Part shown: piece by piece, positions 14,440-24,300 of the stretch | Position numbering within the stretch: the stretch's first letter is position 1 | How the letters are laid out: the number at the start of each line of letters is the position of its first letter | NCBI GenBank assembly: GCA_028873535.1 | Contig: JAGWIJ010000020.1 | Span: forward strand, 1-36,087 | Origin: Pseudomonadota bacterium | GTDB taxonomy: Bacteria; Pseudomonadota; Gammaproteobacteria; Burkholderiales; Ferrovaceae | Direction: 5' to 3' | DNA: 36,087 nt | Translations under genes and position numbers: made by a program | The notes under the pieces: generated by a model | Told to the model about the DNA's origin: nothing | Databases searched by the model: none | Seen by the model: the letters and a program-made list of their open reading frames with translations, nothing else

Positions 14440-16394
14440 GCCAGCTGTCGATCGCGCGTGGTGCGCGTGCGCTGATCAGCGACGCGAATGCCCAGTTGTT
14501 TCCTGGCCAGAAGGCCGGCCTGGTCGGCGCCAATGGTTGCGGCAAGTCGAGCCTGTTTTCGCTGCTGCGTGGCGAACTGGTCGCCGAGACCGGTGAAGCA
14601 CGCCTGCCGCCATCGTGGGTGATCGCGCATGTGGCGCAGGAGACCCCTGCCCTGCCGACCTCAGCGCTGGATTATGTGCTCGACGGCGACCGCGAATACC
14701 GCGCCATCCAGGCCGAACTGGACAGCGAGACCGACGGCCATGCCCTGGCCGAGTTGCACGAACGCTTCGGCATGATCGATGGCTACACGGCACCGGCACG
14801 CGCGCAGCGCCTGCTGGCCGGCCTGGGATTCGAGCAGGAAGCCGGTGCACAGCCGGTGTCGAGCTTTTCCGGCGGCTGGCGTATGCGCCTCAACCTGGCG
14901 CAGGCGCTGATGTGCCGCTCCGACCTGCTGCTGCTGGACGAGCCGACCAATCACCTCGACCTCGATGCCGTGCTGTGGCTGGAAAGCTACCTGCGCGACT
15001 GGCAGGGCACGGTGCTGGTGATCGCGCACGACCGCGAATTCCTGGATGCGGTGGTCGACCAGGTGTGGCACGTCGAGAACGGCCGGCTGCAGGTCTACGG
15101 CGGCAACTTCTCGCGCTTCGAGCGCACGCGCGCCGAGCAGCTCGCCAACCAGCAGTCGATGTTCGAACGTCAGCAGCGCACCATGGCGCACCTGCAGTCG
15201 TATATCGACCGTTTCCGCGCCCAGGCCACCAAGGCCCGCCAGGCGCAGAGCCGGATCAAGGCGCTGGAGCGCCTGGAACGGGTCGCCGCGGTGCGTGCCG
15301 ACCAGGACTTCGAGTTCAGCTTTCCCTTGCCCAACGGCGCGCCGTCGCCGCTGCTGGTGCTGGATCGCGTGGCGGTCGGCTACCGGCAAGACCAGCCGAT
15401 CCTGTCCGACATCACGCTGACGCTGATGCCCGGCGCGCGCCTGGGCCTGCTCGGGCGCAATGGCGCAGGCAAGTCCACGCTGGTCAAGCTGTTGACCGGC
15501 GAACTGGCACCGCTGCGTGGCGAGCGCGTCGACGGGCGTGGCCTGCTGGTCGGCTACTACGCCCAGCACCAGCTCGAGTCGCTGGATGGCGCGGCAAGTC
15601 CCTTGCTGCATCTCAAGCGCATCGACGGCCGCGCACGCGAGCAGGCGCTGCGCGACTTCCTGGGCGGTTTCCGCTTCCAGGGCGAACGCGTCGAGCAGCC
15701 GGTGGCGGGACTTTCGGGCGGCGAGCAGGCGCGGCTCGCGCTGGCGCTGATCTGCTGGACGCGTCCCAATCTGCTGATCCTGGACGAACCGACCAACCAC
15801 CTCGACATGGCGATGCGCGACGCGCTGACTTTCGCGCTGCAGGAATACGCGGGCGCCGTGGTGCTGGTCTCGCACGACCGTCAGCTGCTGCGCTCCTCGG
15901 TGGAAGACCTGTATCTGGTCGAGGACGGACGCGTGCTGGCCTTCGACGGCGACCTTGACGACTATGCGGCGCGTCTCGCCCAGCGCGGCAGGTCGAGCGG
16001 CAGCGGCGACAAGGCCGCCAGCGCGGCCTTGGCAGCCGCTGCAAGCGTCAGCACCAGCGCTGCTGCGCCCGCTGACAGCGGCTCACGCCGCGACCAACGC
16101 CGGCAGGCGGCCCAGGTACGCGACCAGCTGGCCAGCAGGCGACGCCCGCTGCAGCGCCGCGTGGAAGGCTGCGAAAAGGCGATGAGCGTGGCAGCGCAGG
16201 CACTGGCCGCCTGCGACGCCCGCCTGGCCGAGCCGACGATCTACGACGCGGCGCGCAAGGCCGAGCTGCAGCAGCTGCTGCAGGAAGGTGCACGCCTCAA
16301 GGCCCTGGTGGAATCGCATGAAGGCGACTGGCTGGCGGCGCACGAGGAACTCGAGGCCTTCGATCGCGCGGCGGCAGGCGACCTCGAGGACTAG
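14427..16394 (+). CDS. yheS: ABC-F ATPase, YheS type
   Basis: The product has 655 residues. The ATG at 14427 lies inside the mobA end, with GAGGT about 6 nt upstream. It is a soluble tandem-ATPase protein of the ribosome-associated ABC-F group, with no membrane domain. The first ATPase has GANGCGKSS, FSGGWRMR and LLLLDEPTNHLDLD. An arginine-rich linker (SYIDRFRAQATKARQAQSRIK) follows, then a second ATPase with GRNGAGKST, LSGGEQARL and LILDEPTNHLD. The last 110 residues form a charged coiled-coil tail. Order and wording of these segments follow E. coli YheS (637 residues) closely. ABC-F proteins act at the ribosomal E site to relieve stalling; the exact task of YheS is less well defined. Confidence 0.92.
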   Translation: MLQLSQLSIARGARALISDANAQLFPGQKAGLVGANGCGKSSLFSLLRGELVAETGEARLPPSWVIAHVAQETPALPTSALDYVLDGDREYRAIQAELDSETDGHALAELHERFGMIDGYTAPARAQRLLAGLGFEQEAGAQPVSSFSGGWRMRLNLAQALMCRSDLLLLDEPTNHLDLDAVLWLESYLRDWQGTVLVIAHDREFLDAVVDQVWHVENGRLQVYGGNFSRFERTRAEQLANQQSMFERQQRTMAHLQSYIDRFRAQATKARQAQSRIKALERLERVAAVRADQDFEFSFPLPNGAPSPLLVLDRVAVGYRQDQPILSDITLTLMPGARLGLLGRNGAGKSTLVKLLTGELAPLRGERVDGRGLLVGYYAQHQLESLDGAASPLLHLKRIDGRAREQALRDFLGGFRFQGERVEQPVAGLSGGEQARLALALICWTRPNLLILDEPTNHLDMAMRDALTFALQEYAGAVVLVSHDRQLLRSSVEDLYLVEDGRVLAFDGDLDDYAARLAQRGRSSGSGDKAASAALAAAASVSTSAAAPADSGSRRDQRRQAAQVRDQLASRRRPLQRRVEGCEKAMSVAAQALAACDARLAEPTIYDAARKAELQQLLQEGARLKALVESHEGDWLAAHEELEAFDRAAAGDLED

Positions 16395-16433
16395 GCACCG
16401 CGCCGGGGCACGCGGCGGCAGCCACGGCTGTCG

Positions 16434-16448
16434 CCGGGCTCAGCCCGG
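16434..16448. terminator. GC palindrome at the chelatase stop
   Basis: CCGGGCT-C-AGCCCGG is a 7-bp inverted repeat that contains the stop of the chelatase gene (16440-16442). It could pair as a 5-bp stem with a 5-nt loop between the convergent yheS and chelatase genes. There is no T tract, so its role as a terminator is doubtful. Confidence 0.25.
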
Positions 16449-16823
16449 GTGCGCGCGCAGCGCGTAGGCGCAGGCCCAGCTCGCGATGGCCGTCGTGAGT
16501 GCCGGCACCTCGCCGATCGCAGGCGCCAGCGTGATCTCGAGCTGCGGATGCGCTTCGAGCAGGTCGGCGATGAGCCTCGGCAGATCCTTGCGCAGGTGGC
16601 CACCCTGCGCCATGAACAATGGGATCACCACCAGCCGGGTCGCGCCCTGCGCGAGCAGCTGACGCGCCGCCGTCGGCAGGTCCGGCGTCATCAGTTCGAG
16701 GAAGCACAGCGCCACGGGCACGTCGACGGCCTGCTGCGCGATCGCCGCGCGGATCGCTTCGAACGGGCGCGCCCACTCGGGGTCGCGAGCGCCGTGCGCG
16801 AACAGCAGGATGGCGCGGCTCAT
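16440..16823 (-). CDS. CbiX/SirB-type sirohydrochlorin chelatase
   Basis: The product has 127 residues, the length of the short single-domain chelatases. The two metal-binding histidines are His10 ([12 protein letters not shown]) and His76 ([15 protein letters not shown]). Proteins of this family insert Co2+ or Fe2+ into sirohydrochlorin, the last step towards cobalamin or sirohaem. The ATG overlaps the dut stop by 4 bp (ATGA), so the gene is the last of the coaBC-dut operon. The CysI sirohaem enzyme and SUMT lie 10 kb away and no CysG-type dehydrogenase/ferrochelatase is in the window. An iron-inserting role is therefore plausible, but the metal cannot be read from the sequence. Confidence 0.85.
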   Translation of the reverse strand: MSRAILLFAHGARDPEWARPFEAIRAAIAQQAVDVPVALCFLELMTPDLPTAARQLLAQGATRLVVIPLFMAQGGHLRKDLPRLIADLLEAHPQLEITLAPAIGEVPALTTAIASWACAYALRAHPG

Positions 16824-17269
16824 GCGCTGCCCGTGCTGCCAAAGCCGCCGCTGCCGCGATGGCTGTCGTGGAAGGCATCGACCACGTCGAGCTGCACCTG
16901 GCACACCGGCACCACTACCAGCTGCGCGACGCGTTCGAGCGGACGCAGCGTGAACGGCTCCTGCCCGCGGTTCCACAGCGAGACCATCAGCGGCCCCTGA
17001 TAGTCGGAGTCGATGAGTCCGACCAGATTGCCAAGCACGATGCCGTTCTTGTGCCCCAGGCCCGAGCGCGGCAGGATCATGGCGGCATAGCCGGGGTCCG
17101 CGAGGTGGATCGAAAGCCCGGTCGGAATCAGGTGGGTGCTGCCCGGCTCCACCACCAGTTCCTGCTCGATGCAGGCACGCAGGTCGAGGCCGGCTGAGCC
17201 GGTCGTGGCATAGGCGGGCAGCTGGTCGCGGACGCGTTCATCAAGGATGCGGACCTGCAGGTTTTGCAT
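16820..17269 (-). CDS. dut: dUTP diphosphatase
   Basis: The product has 149 residues, close to the usual 151. It hydrolyses dUTP to dUMP, keeping uracil out of DNA and feeding dTMP synthesis. The trimeric dUTPase motifs are present: AGLDLRA (26-32), [11 protein letters not shown] (67-77), [10 protein letters not shown] (84-93), RGQEPF (101-106) and the C-terminal arm [10 protein letters not shown] (138-147). It follows coaBC by 25 bp and overlaps the chelatase gene by 4 bp. The coaBC-dut order is common in proteobacteria. Confidence 0.97.
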   Translation of the reverse strand: MQNLQVRILDERVRDQLPAYATTGSAGLDLRACIEQELVVEPGSTHLIPTGLSIHLADPGYAAMILPRSGLGHKNGIVLGNLVGLIDSDYQGPLMVSLWNRGQEPFTLRPLERVAQLVVVPVCQVQLDVVDAFHDSHRGSGGFGSTGSA

Positions 17270-17294
17270 GGAATCGGTTTCCGTCGGGTGGGAT

Positions 17295-18626
17295 TCAGGG
17301 GGCGGAGTGGCCGTCGGCGTGCCCCAGGTAGAGACCCGCAATGTGGGCCACCAGCTGACGCGCAAGTTCACCCTTGGGCAGCGGACCCAGCGTGATGCTG
17401 CCTTCGTCGTCGGACACCCACAGGGTGTTCTGATCAGCGCCAATGGCCGACTGCGCCAGGTTGGCGGCAATCACGGGAATGCGCTTGCGCGCGCGCTTCT
17501 CGCGCGCGTAGCGCTCGAGGTCGTGGGTCTCGGCAGCGAAGCCGATGCAGAACGGCGGCTGCGCCAGCGCTGCCACGTCGGCGAGAATGTCGCGGGTCGG
17601 CTTCAGCTGCAGCGTGAGGTCGTCTTCGCTTTTCTTGATCTTGCGCTCGGCAGGACTGACCGGCGTGTAGTCGGCGACCGCGGCCACCGCGAAGAACAGG
17701 TCGGCCTGGCCGGCGTGTGCCATCACCGCGTCGTGCATCTGCGCCGCCGTCTGCACCGCGATGCGGTCGCAGCCCGCCGGCGTGGCGAGCGCCACCGGGC
17801 CCGCGATCAGGGTCACGCGCGCGCCGGCAGCACGGCAGGCGGCGGCGATCGCGAAGCCCATCTTGCCGGAACTGCCATTGGTGATGCCGCGCACCGGATC
17901 GATGGGCTCGAAGGTGGGGCCAGCGGTGATCAGCACGCGCCGACCTTGCAGCAGCTGCGGCATCGGCGGCAGCGCGCCAGCGCCTGCCGGGACGCCGCGG
18001 ACCACCGCCGCCGACACCGTTGACTGGGCATGGGCGGCGTCGCTGCTGACGTCCGGCCGCGCGCCGGGGCCTGCAGCGCCCGCAAGCTCCGCCAGCAGCG
18101 CAGCCAGCAGGTCGGCTGGCTCGAGCAGACGTCCGAAGCCGCTTTCGCCGCAGGCCTGCTCGCCCGCAGCCGGCCCCAGGATCGCCACGCCGTCGTCGCG
18201 CAAGGTGCGCAGATTGCGCTGGGTAGCGGGATGCTGCCACATCTCGACATTCATCGCGGGCGCCAGCAGCAGCGGACAGTTGCGCGACACGGCGCAGGTG
18301 GCCAGCAGGTCGTCGGCCATGCCGGACGCGGCGCGCGCCATGAAGTCGGCGGTGGCCGGTGCCACCAGCATGGCATCCGCCCAGCGCGTCAGTTCGATAT
18401 GCGGCATGCGGTTGGCGATGCGCTCGTCCCAGGCATCGGTGTACACCGCTTCGCCGGTCAGGGCCTGGAAGGTCTCCGGACCGATGAAGCGGGTCGCGGC
18501 GGCAGTCATCACCACGCGCACCCGGATGCCGGCCTTGATGGCGAGGCGTACGAATTCGGCGGCCTTGTAGGCGGCGACGCCGCCGGTCACGCCGAGCAGC
18601 AGCTTGTCTGGAATACGGTCATTCAT
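17295..18626 (-). CDS. coaBC: Bifunctional phosphopantothenoylcysteine synthetase/decarboxylase
   Basis: The product has 443 residues from the ATG at 18626; an ATG 18 bp upstream is possible. It catalyses two coenzyme A steps: CTP-dependent joining of cysteine to 4'-phosphopantothenate (CoaB) and FMN-dependent decarboxylation (CoaC). The N-terminal CoaC half carries [11 protein letters not shown], the active-site His in [11 protein letters not shown] and PAMNVEMW. The C-terminal CoaB half carries [26 protein letters not shown] and [20 protein letters not shown]. The two halves are separated by a Gly/Ala/Ser-rich linker of about 40 residues, longer than I would expect. It is the first gene of the operon. 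A TACAAT hexamer (minus strand, 18641-18636) is close to the start, but no -35 is visible. Confidence 0.96.
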   Translation of the reverse strand: MNDRIPDKLLLGVTGGVAAYKAAEFVRLAIKAGIRVRVVMTAAATRFIGPETFQALTGEAVYTDAWDERIANRMPHIELTRWADAMLVAPATADFMARAASGMADDLLATCAVSRNCPLLLAPAMNVEMWQHPATQRNLRTLRDDGVAILGPAAGEQACGESGFGRLLEPADLLAALLAELAGAAGPGARPDVSSDAAHAQSTVSAAVVRGVPAGAGALPPMPQLLQGRRVLITAGPTFEPIDPVRGITNGSSGKMGFAIAAACRAAGARVTLIAGPVALATPAGCDRIAVQTAAQMHDAVMAHAGQADLFFAVAAVADYTPVSPAERKIKKSEDDLTLQLKPTRDILADVAALAQPPFCIGFAAETHDLERYAREKRARKRIPVIAANLAQSAIGADQNTLWVSDDEGSITLGPLPKGELARQLVAHIAGLYLGHADGHSAP

Positions 18627-18752
18627 GGTGCTGTCATTGTACATGCCAGCCCAGGTCCATCACTGCGCCGCGGCAATTCGCCGTTGCTGTTCGACCCGCT
18701 GAGGCACACCGGCCCGGCGTAAAAAGATGCTTCCCTGCCTGCTGGATGAACA

Positions 18753-19427
18753 ATGAACCTGCGCGCCTGGCCCCTGCCCGACCGTCCCCGGGAAAAACTG
18801 CTGCGCCTGGGCCCGGAGGCCCTGACCGATGCCGAACTGGTGGCCGTGCTGCTGCGCACCGGCGACGTGCGGCGCAACGCCCTGGAACTCGGTCACGCCC
18901 TGATCGCGCGCTTCCGTTCCCTGAGCGCACTGTTGAGCGCCCCGATGCAGGACGTGTGCCGCGAATCCGGACTCGGTCCGGCGCGCTATGCCAGCCTGCG
19001 CGCAGGCTACGAGCTGGCGCGCCGCAGCCTGCGCGAACAGGCCGAACAGCGCGACGCGCTGCGCTCGCCGCAGGCGGTGCGCGACTACCTGCGCCTGTCG
19101 CTGCAACAGCGTCCGGTGGAAGTGTTCATGGGTGTGTTCCTCGACGCGCAGAACCGCGTGATCTGCGCCGAGGAGCTGTTCCGCGGCACGCTCACCCAGA
19201 CCTCGGTCTATCCACGCGAAGTGGTCAAGCGTGCCCTGCATCACAATTGCGCGGCGGTGATCCTGGCGCACAATCATCCCTCGGGCCTGCCGGAGCCGAG
19301 CGAAGCCGACCGCGTGCTCACCAGCGCGCTGCGCGAATCGCTGGCGCTGGTCGACATCCGGGTGCTCGATCACTTCGTGGTGGGTCAGGGCGGGGCCACC
19401 TCGTTTGCCGAGCGCGGCCTGCTGTAG
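18753..19427 (+). CDS. radC: RadC family protein (JAB/MPN domain)
   Basis: The product has 224 residues. An N-terminal helix-hairpin-helix-like region (LGPEALTDAELVAVLLRTG) is followed by a JAB/MPN+ domain. The zinc site has the JAMM form: Glu140 or Glu141 (CAEELFRGT), His173 and His175 (AHNHPSG) and Asp186 (EPSEAD). The family was once linked to DNA repair, but its real role is unsettled. It is divergent from coaBC with a 126-bp gap. In many betaproteobacteria radC lies just before rpmB-rpmG; here the ivd/oxidoreductase/AraC block stands between them. Confidence 0.95.
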   Translation: MNLRAWPLPDRPREKLLRLGPEALTDAELVAVLLRTGDVRRNALELGHALIARFRSLSALLSAPMQDVCRESGLGPARYASLRAGYELARRSLREQAEQRDALRSPQAVRDYLRLSLQQRPVEVFMGVFLDAQNRVICAEELFRGTLTQTSVYPREVVKRALHHNCAAVILAHNHPSGLPEPSEADRVLTSALRESLALVDIRVLDHFVVGQGGATSFAERGLL

Positions 19428-19478
19428 AACCGCTTCCCTCGGGATGCACGGTGTGAAAAACCGGATCGGCCGCCTGGT

Positions 19479-22400
19479 CTAGGACCGACCTGGTTCACGA
19501 TAGCGCTGCAGCAGTTCGGCCCGCCGCCGGTCGGCGCTCGCGATCGCGGCCATCTTGATGTGACCGAAGCCGCGGATTTCCAGCGGCAGCGCCAGCAGCT
19601 GCTGCGCCACAGCCAGACGCCCGGCGTCGAGCGTCGCCACGATCTCGTCGACCAGTGCCAGGTAATCCGCGATCAGCCGGCGCTCGGCGCGCCGTTCGGC
19701 GCTGTGGCCGAAGGGATCCAGCCAGCTGCCGCGCAGCCAGCGCAGATGCCGGAGCACGCGCAGGGCAAGTCCCATCCAGGGACCGTAGCGCTGCTTGAGC
19801 GGATGGCCGTGCTTGTCACGCCGGCGCCCCCAGGGTGGCGCCAGGTACCAGTTGAGCTGGTAGTCGCGCCCGGGCTCGCCCTCGAACTGGGCACGCAGCT
19901 GCGCCAGGAAGGCCGGATCGGTATGCAGGCGCGCCACTTCGTATTCGTCCTTGTAGGCCATCAGCGATGCCAGACCCTCGACGGCCGCCAGCGACAGGCG
20001 CAGCGCGCTGCTGCCGGCCACGCCGCGCTCGGCCTTGCACAGGCGCGTGATCACCTGCCGGTAGCGCTGCGCATAGGCGACATCCTGCCAGGCTGCCAGG
20101 CGCTGCTGCTGCACGTCCAGGCGACGCGCCAGCAGCGCCGCAGGATCTTCCGGCGCGGCGGCCGCCGGCGCCAGCGTGGCCTTGTCGGCAGCGGCATCGC
20201 CGAGTGCCGCGCGGATCGCCGCCGGATCGCCGGCCGCCAGACGGCCCCACTGGAAAGCCAACTGGTTGCGTTCGACATCGACATCGTTGAGCTCGATCGC
20301 GCGCAGCAGCGCTGCGCGCGACAGCGGCAGCCAGCCACGCTGCCAGGCGTAGCCCAGCATCAGCGGATTGGCGAAGATGGCATCACCCAGCAACTGCACC
20401 GCCAGGCTGTTGGCGGCGAGGAACTCGCACGCATCGCCGATCGCGTCGCCGATGTCCTGCAGGATGCTGGCGTCTGGAAAGTGCCAGTCGCGCTGGCCGA
20501 TGAAGTCGGCCGTCGGAGTACGCGCGCCGTTCACCACCGCGCGCGTGAGCCCGAGGCGCAGCCGCGACAGCGCCTCGTCGGAGGCCGACACGATGGCGTC
20601 GCAGCCGATCATCAGCCGCGCTTCGCCGGTGGCGATGCGCGTGGCGTAAATGGGGCTGCCCGCCGGCGCGATCTGGACATGGCTGAGCACCGCACCACCC
20701 TTCTGCGCCAGCCCGGTCATGTCGAGCACGGTCACGCCGTGGCCGTCGAGATGCGCTGCCATGCCGAGCAGCGCACCGACGGTGACCACACCGGTGCCGC
20801 CGACGCCGGTCACCACGATGCCGCTGGTGTCGGTCAGCACCGGCAGCGCCGGCTCCGGCAGCCGGCCGAAGCGCGCATCATCGATGCCTGCGGATATGCC
20901 GCGCGGCGCATGCAGGCGTGCACCCTCGGCGCTCACGAAGCTGGGGCAGAAACCCTTGAGACAGGAGAAATCCTTGTTGCACGCCGACTGGTTGATCTGG
21001 CGCCGGGTGCCGAGCGGCGTCTCCAGGGGCTCGATCGCCAGGCAGTTCGAGACCGCCGAGCAGTCGCCGCAGCCCTCGCAGACGGCCGCATTGATGAAGG
21101 CACGCCGCGCCGGATCAGGCGCCTTGCCGCGCTTGCGGCGCCGGCGCAGTTCGGTGGCGCAGACCTGGTCGTAGATCAGCACGGTGGTCCCGGTGATGTC
21201 GCGCAGCGTGCGCTGCACGGCGTCGAGGTCATCGCGGTGGTGCACGGCCACGTCAGCCGGAAGCTCACCCGCCGCGGCGAAGCGCTGGGGCTCGGCGCTC
21301 ACCACCACGGTGCGCGCCACCCCTTCGGCCTGCACCTGGCGCGCGATCATCGGCACGGTCAGCGTGCCGTCCACCGGCTGGCCGCCGGTCATGGCAACGG
21401 CATCGTTGAACAGGATCTTGTAGGTGATGTTGGCGTGCGCCGCGACGGCGGCACGGATCGCGAGCAGGCCGGAATGGAAATAGGTGCCGTCGCCAAGATT
21501 GGCGAACATGTGCGGGTGCGAGGTGAAATGCATCTGGCCGATCCAGCTCACGCCTTCGCCGCCCATCTGGGTGAAGGTGGACGTGTCGCGGTCCATCCAC
21601 TGCGCCATGTAGTGGCAGCCGATGCCGGCCAGCGCCTGCGAGCCTTCGGGTACCCGGGTTGAGGTGTTGTGCGGACAGCCGGGGCAGAACCACGGCGTGC
21701 GCGCGTCGGTCACGCGGTGGCGGCCGGCCTCGCGTTCCTTGGCGTCGATGACCTCGATCCGCGCGCGCACACGCTGCTCGACATCCTGGGGCACACCGAC
21801 GCGCAACAGGCGCGCGGCAATGGCGCGCGCGATCAATGCCGGCGACAGTTCGTGGCGTGCCGGCAGCAGCCACTGGCCGCGCGGCATCGACCACTCGCCA
21901 CCGGCATTGTCGCGCTCGTCGAACTTGCCGTAGACGCGCGGCCGCACGTCCTCGCGCCAGTTGTAGAGCTCTTCCTTGATGGCGTACTCGAGGATCTGGC
22001 GTTTCTCCTCCACCACCAGGATCTCCTCCAGGCCAGTGGCGAACTCGCGCGTTGCCTGGGCCTCGAGCGGCCACGAGCAGCCCACCTTGAACACCCGGAT
22101 GCCGAGACGGTGGCAGTCGTGTTCGTCCAGGCCCAGGTCGACCAGCGCCTGGCGCACGTCGAGGTAGGACTTGCCCGCCGCCATGATGCCGAAGCGGTCG
22201 TCGGGACTGCCGATCACCACGCGGTTGAGCCGGTTGGCGCGCACATAGGCCAGTGCGGCGTACCACTTGTAGTCCATCATGCGCGCTTCCTGCGCCAGTG
22301 GCGGATCCGGCCAGCGCAGGTTGAGTCCGTCGGGCGGCAGTGCGAAGTCCTGCGGCAGCATGATCGAGACGCGTTCGGGATCCACTTCCACCGACGCCGA

Positions 22401-23033
22401 CGACTCGACCACGTCGGTGACGCACTTCATCGACACCCACAGTCCTGACCAGCGGCTCATCGCCCAGGCGTGCAGGCCGAAATCCAGGTACTCCTGCACA
22501 TTGGCAGGAAACAGCACCGGAATGCCGCAGGCCTTGAGCAGGTGCTCGGACTGGTGCGCCACCGAGGAGGACTTGGCCGCATGGTCGTCACCGGCCAGCA
22601 GCAGCACACCGCCCAGGCGCGCGGTGCCGGCGGCATTGGCATGCTTGAACACGTCGGCCGAACGGTCCAGGCCCGGTCCCTTGCCGTACCACATGCCGAA
22701 CACGCCGTCGAAGCGCGCGCCGGGACGCAGCCCGACCTGCTGGCTGCCCCAGATCGCCGTGGCGGCGAGGTCCTCGTTGAGGCCGGGCTGGAACACGATG
22801 TCGTGGCGCCGCAGGTGCTCGCGCGCACGCCAAAGCGCCTGGTCGAGACCGGCCAGCGGCGAGCCGCGGTAGCCCGACACATAGCCGGCCGTGTGCAGCC
22901 CGGCGCGGCGGTCACGGTCCTGCTGCAGCATGGGCAGGCGTGCCAGCGCCTGGATGCCGCTCAGGTAGACGGTGCCGCGCTCGAGGGCGTACTTGTCCTC
23001 GAGCGTGACGGTGCGCAGGCAGGAGCCATCCAT
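19479..23033 (-). CDS. Fused indolepyruvate/2-oxoacid:ferredoxin oxidoreductase
   Basis: The product has 1184 residues. The ATG at 23033 has GGAG 8 nt upstream; the frame is open to 23156 but that part overlaps ivd. It is the single-chain proteobacterial form in which alpha and gamma modules are joined. The N-terminal pyrimidine-binding and transketolase-like domains lead to CPGCPHNTSTRVPEG. The TPP site follows, from GDGTYFHSG to ILFNDAVAMTGGQP. Cysteine clusters CEGCGDC and CNKDFSCLKGFCP suggest an Fe-S site. A gamma domain (VVTGVGGTGVVTVG) and a C-terminal DUF6537-like region of about 250 residues complete it. It oxidatively decarboxylates aryl- or branched 2-oxoacids to acyl-CoA, reducing ferredoxin. 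It follows ivd by 29 bp, which points to branched-chain oxoacids, but the substrate is not proven. Confidence 0.92.
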   Translation of the reverse strand: MDGSCLRTVTLEDKYALERGTVYLSGIQALARLPMLQQDRDRRAGLHTAGYVSGYRGSPLAGLDQALWRAREHLRRHDIVFQPGLNEDLAATAIWGSQQVGLRPGARFDGVFGMWYGKGPGLDRSADVFKHANAAGTARLGGVLLLAGDDHAAKSSSVAHQSEHLLKACGIPVLFPANVQEYLDFGLHAWAMSRWSGLWVSMKCVTDVVESSASVEVDPERVSIMLPQDFALPPDGLNLRWPDPPLAQEARMMDYKWYAALAYVRANRLNRVVIGSPDDRFGIMAAGKSYLDVRQALVDLGLDEHDCHRLGIRVFKVGCSWPLEAQATREFATGLEEILVVEEKRQILEYAIKEELYNWREDVRPRVYGKFDERDNAGGEWSMPRGQWLLPARHELSPALIARAIAARLLRVGVPQDVEQRVRARIEVIDAKEREAGRHRVTDARTPWFCPGCPHNTSTRVPEGSQALAGIGCHYMAQWMDRDTSTFTQMGGEGVSWIGQMHFTSHPHMFANLGDGTYFHSGLLAIRAAVAAHANITYKILFNDAVAMTGGQPVDGTLTVPMIARQVQAEGVARTVVVSAEPQRFAAAGELPADVAVHHRDDLDAVQRTLRDITGTTVLIYDQVCATELRRRRKRGKAPDPARRAFINAAVCEGCGDCSAVSNCLAIEPLETPLGTRRQINQSACNKDFSCLKGFCPSFVSAEGARLHAPRGISAGIDDARFGRLPEPALPVLTDTSGIVVTGVGGTGVVTVGALLGMAAHLDGHGVTVLDMTGLAQKGGAVLSHVQIAPAGSPIYATRIATGEARLMIGCDAIVSASDEALSRLRLGLTRAVVNGARTPTADFIGQRDWHFPDASILQDIGDAIGDACEFLAANSLAVQLLGDAIFANPLMLGYAWQRGWLPLSRAALLRAIELNDVDVERNQLAFQWGRLAAGDPAAIRAALGDAAADKATLAPAAAAPEDPAALLARRLDVQQQRLAAWQDVAYAQRYRQVITRLCKAERGVAGSSALRLSLAAVEGLASLMAYKDEYEVARLHTDPAFLAQLRAQFEGEPGRDYQLNWYLAPPWGRRRDKHGHPLKQRYGPWMGLALRVLRHLRWLRGSWLDPFGHSAERRAERRLIADYLALVDEIVATLDAGRLAVAQQLLALPLEIRGFGHIKMAAIASADRRRAELLQRYREPGRS

Positions 23034-23062
23034 GGGGATCTCCAGTGCCGGGCTGGCCGGCC

Positions 23063-24235
23063 TCAGCCGGTCTCGGCAAACAGTTCGCGTCCGATCAGCA
23101 TGCGCCTGATCTCGCTGGTGCCGGCGCCGATCTCGTAGAGCTTGGCGTCGCGCCACAGGCGCCCCACCGGGAAGTCGCTGGTATAGCCTACGCCGCCCAG
23201 CGCCTGGATTGCTTCGCCGGCCATCCAGGTGGCCTTTTCAGCCGCGTACAGGATCGCACCGGCGGCATCCTTGCGCAGGCCGCGCTGGTGGCCGCCGCGG
23301 TCGCAGACGGCACCGACCGCGTAGACGTAGGCGCGGCAGGCTGTCCAGGTGGCATACATGTCGGCCAGCTTGCCCTGCATGAGCTGAAATTCGCCGATCG
23401 GCCGCCCGAACTGCTCGCGCTGATGGACGTAAGGCAGCACATTGTCCATGCAGGCTGACATGATGCCCAGCGGCCCGCCACACAGCACCACGCGCTCGTA
23501 GTCGAGCCCGCTCATCAGCACCTTGACGCCACCGCCCACCGGCCCGAGGACATCGTCTGGCCCGAGTTCGACCTGATCGAAGTACAAGGGGCAGGTGTTG
23601 GAGCCGCGCATGCCGAGCTTGTCCAGGTGCGGACCGTGACTGAAGCCCGCCAGGTCGCGGCGCACCAGGAACGCGGTGATGCCGTCCGCTCCCAGGCTGC
23701 GGTCCAGCGTGGCGTACACCACCAGTACGTCGGCGTCGCCGCCATTGGTGATCCACATCTTGGAGCCGTTCAGCACGAAGCCGGCACCGCGCCGTTCAGC
23801 GCGCAGGGCCAGCCCGACCACGTCCGATCCGGCGCCGGACTCGCTCATGGCCAGGGCGCCGACGTGTTCACCGGCGATCAGCCCGGGCAGCCAGCGGCGC
23901 TTCTGCGCCGCGCTGCCATTGCGCCGGATCTGGTTGATGCACAGGTTGGAATGCGCGGCATAGGACAGGCCGACTGCCGCAGAAGCGCGTGAGAGCTCTT
24001 CGACAGCCACGACGTGCGCCAGGTAGCCAAGCGCACTGCCGCCGTCCGCCTCCGCGACGGTGATGCCGTGCAGGCCGAGTGTGCCGAGCTTGCGCCACAG
24101 ATCGGCCGGGAACAGGTTGTCGCGATCGATCGCCGCCGCGCGCGGCGCGATTTCGCGCTCCGCGAAAGCGCGCACGCTGGCACGCAGCAGGTCGAGGGTC
24201 TCGCCAAGTCCGAAATCGAGGGCAGGGATTTCCAC
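23063..24235 (-). CDS. ivd: Isovaleryl-CoA dehydrogenase
   Basis: The product has 390 residues from the GTG at 24235. This start aligns with bacterial LiuA enzymes (about 387 residues), which begin a few residues before LDFGLGET. The ATG at 24349 would leave 6 bp to the divergent regulator. The FAD enzyme oxidises isovaleryl-CoA to 3-methylcrotonyl-CoA in leucine breakdown. The catalytic base is Glu247 in [15 protein letters not shown]. This early position marks isovaleryl-CoA dehydrogenases, as most acyl-CoA dehydrogenases use a later Glu. Other family segments are [41 protein letters not shown] and the C-terminal [18 protein letters not shown]. The rest of a liu cluster is absent. Confidence 0.93.
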   Translation of the reverse strand: MEIPALDFGLGETLDLLRASVRAFAEREIAPRAAAIDRDNLFPADLWRKLGTLGLHGITVAEADGGSALGYLAHVVAVEELSRASAAVGLSYAAHSNLCINQIRRNGSAAQKRRWLPGLIAGEHVGALAMSESGAGSDVVGLALRAERRGAGFVLNGSKMWITNGGDADVLVVYATLDRSLGADGITAFLVRRDLAGFSHGPHLDKLGMRGSNTCPLYFDQVELGPDDVLGPVGGGVKVLMSGLDYERVVLCGGPLGIMSACMDNVLPYVHQREQFGRPIGEFQLMQGKLADMYATWTACRAYVYAVGAVCDRGGHQRGLRKDAAGAILYAAEKATWMAGEAIQALGGVGYTSDFPVGRLWRDAKLYEIGAGTSEIRRMLIGRELFAETG

Positions 24236-24300
24236 GGGTGGGAGGGCGCCTGGCGGCGCCGGCAAGGTCAGCGATGCCACAAGCCTAGGCTGCAGCTGGG

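Noticed and set aside
19560-21662. Open frame of 700 codons on the plus strand
   Set aside because: It is antisense to the fused oxidoreductase, with Gln/His/Arg-rich low-complexity translation.
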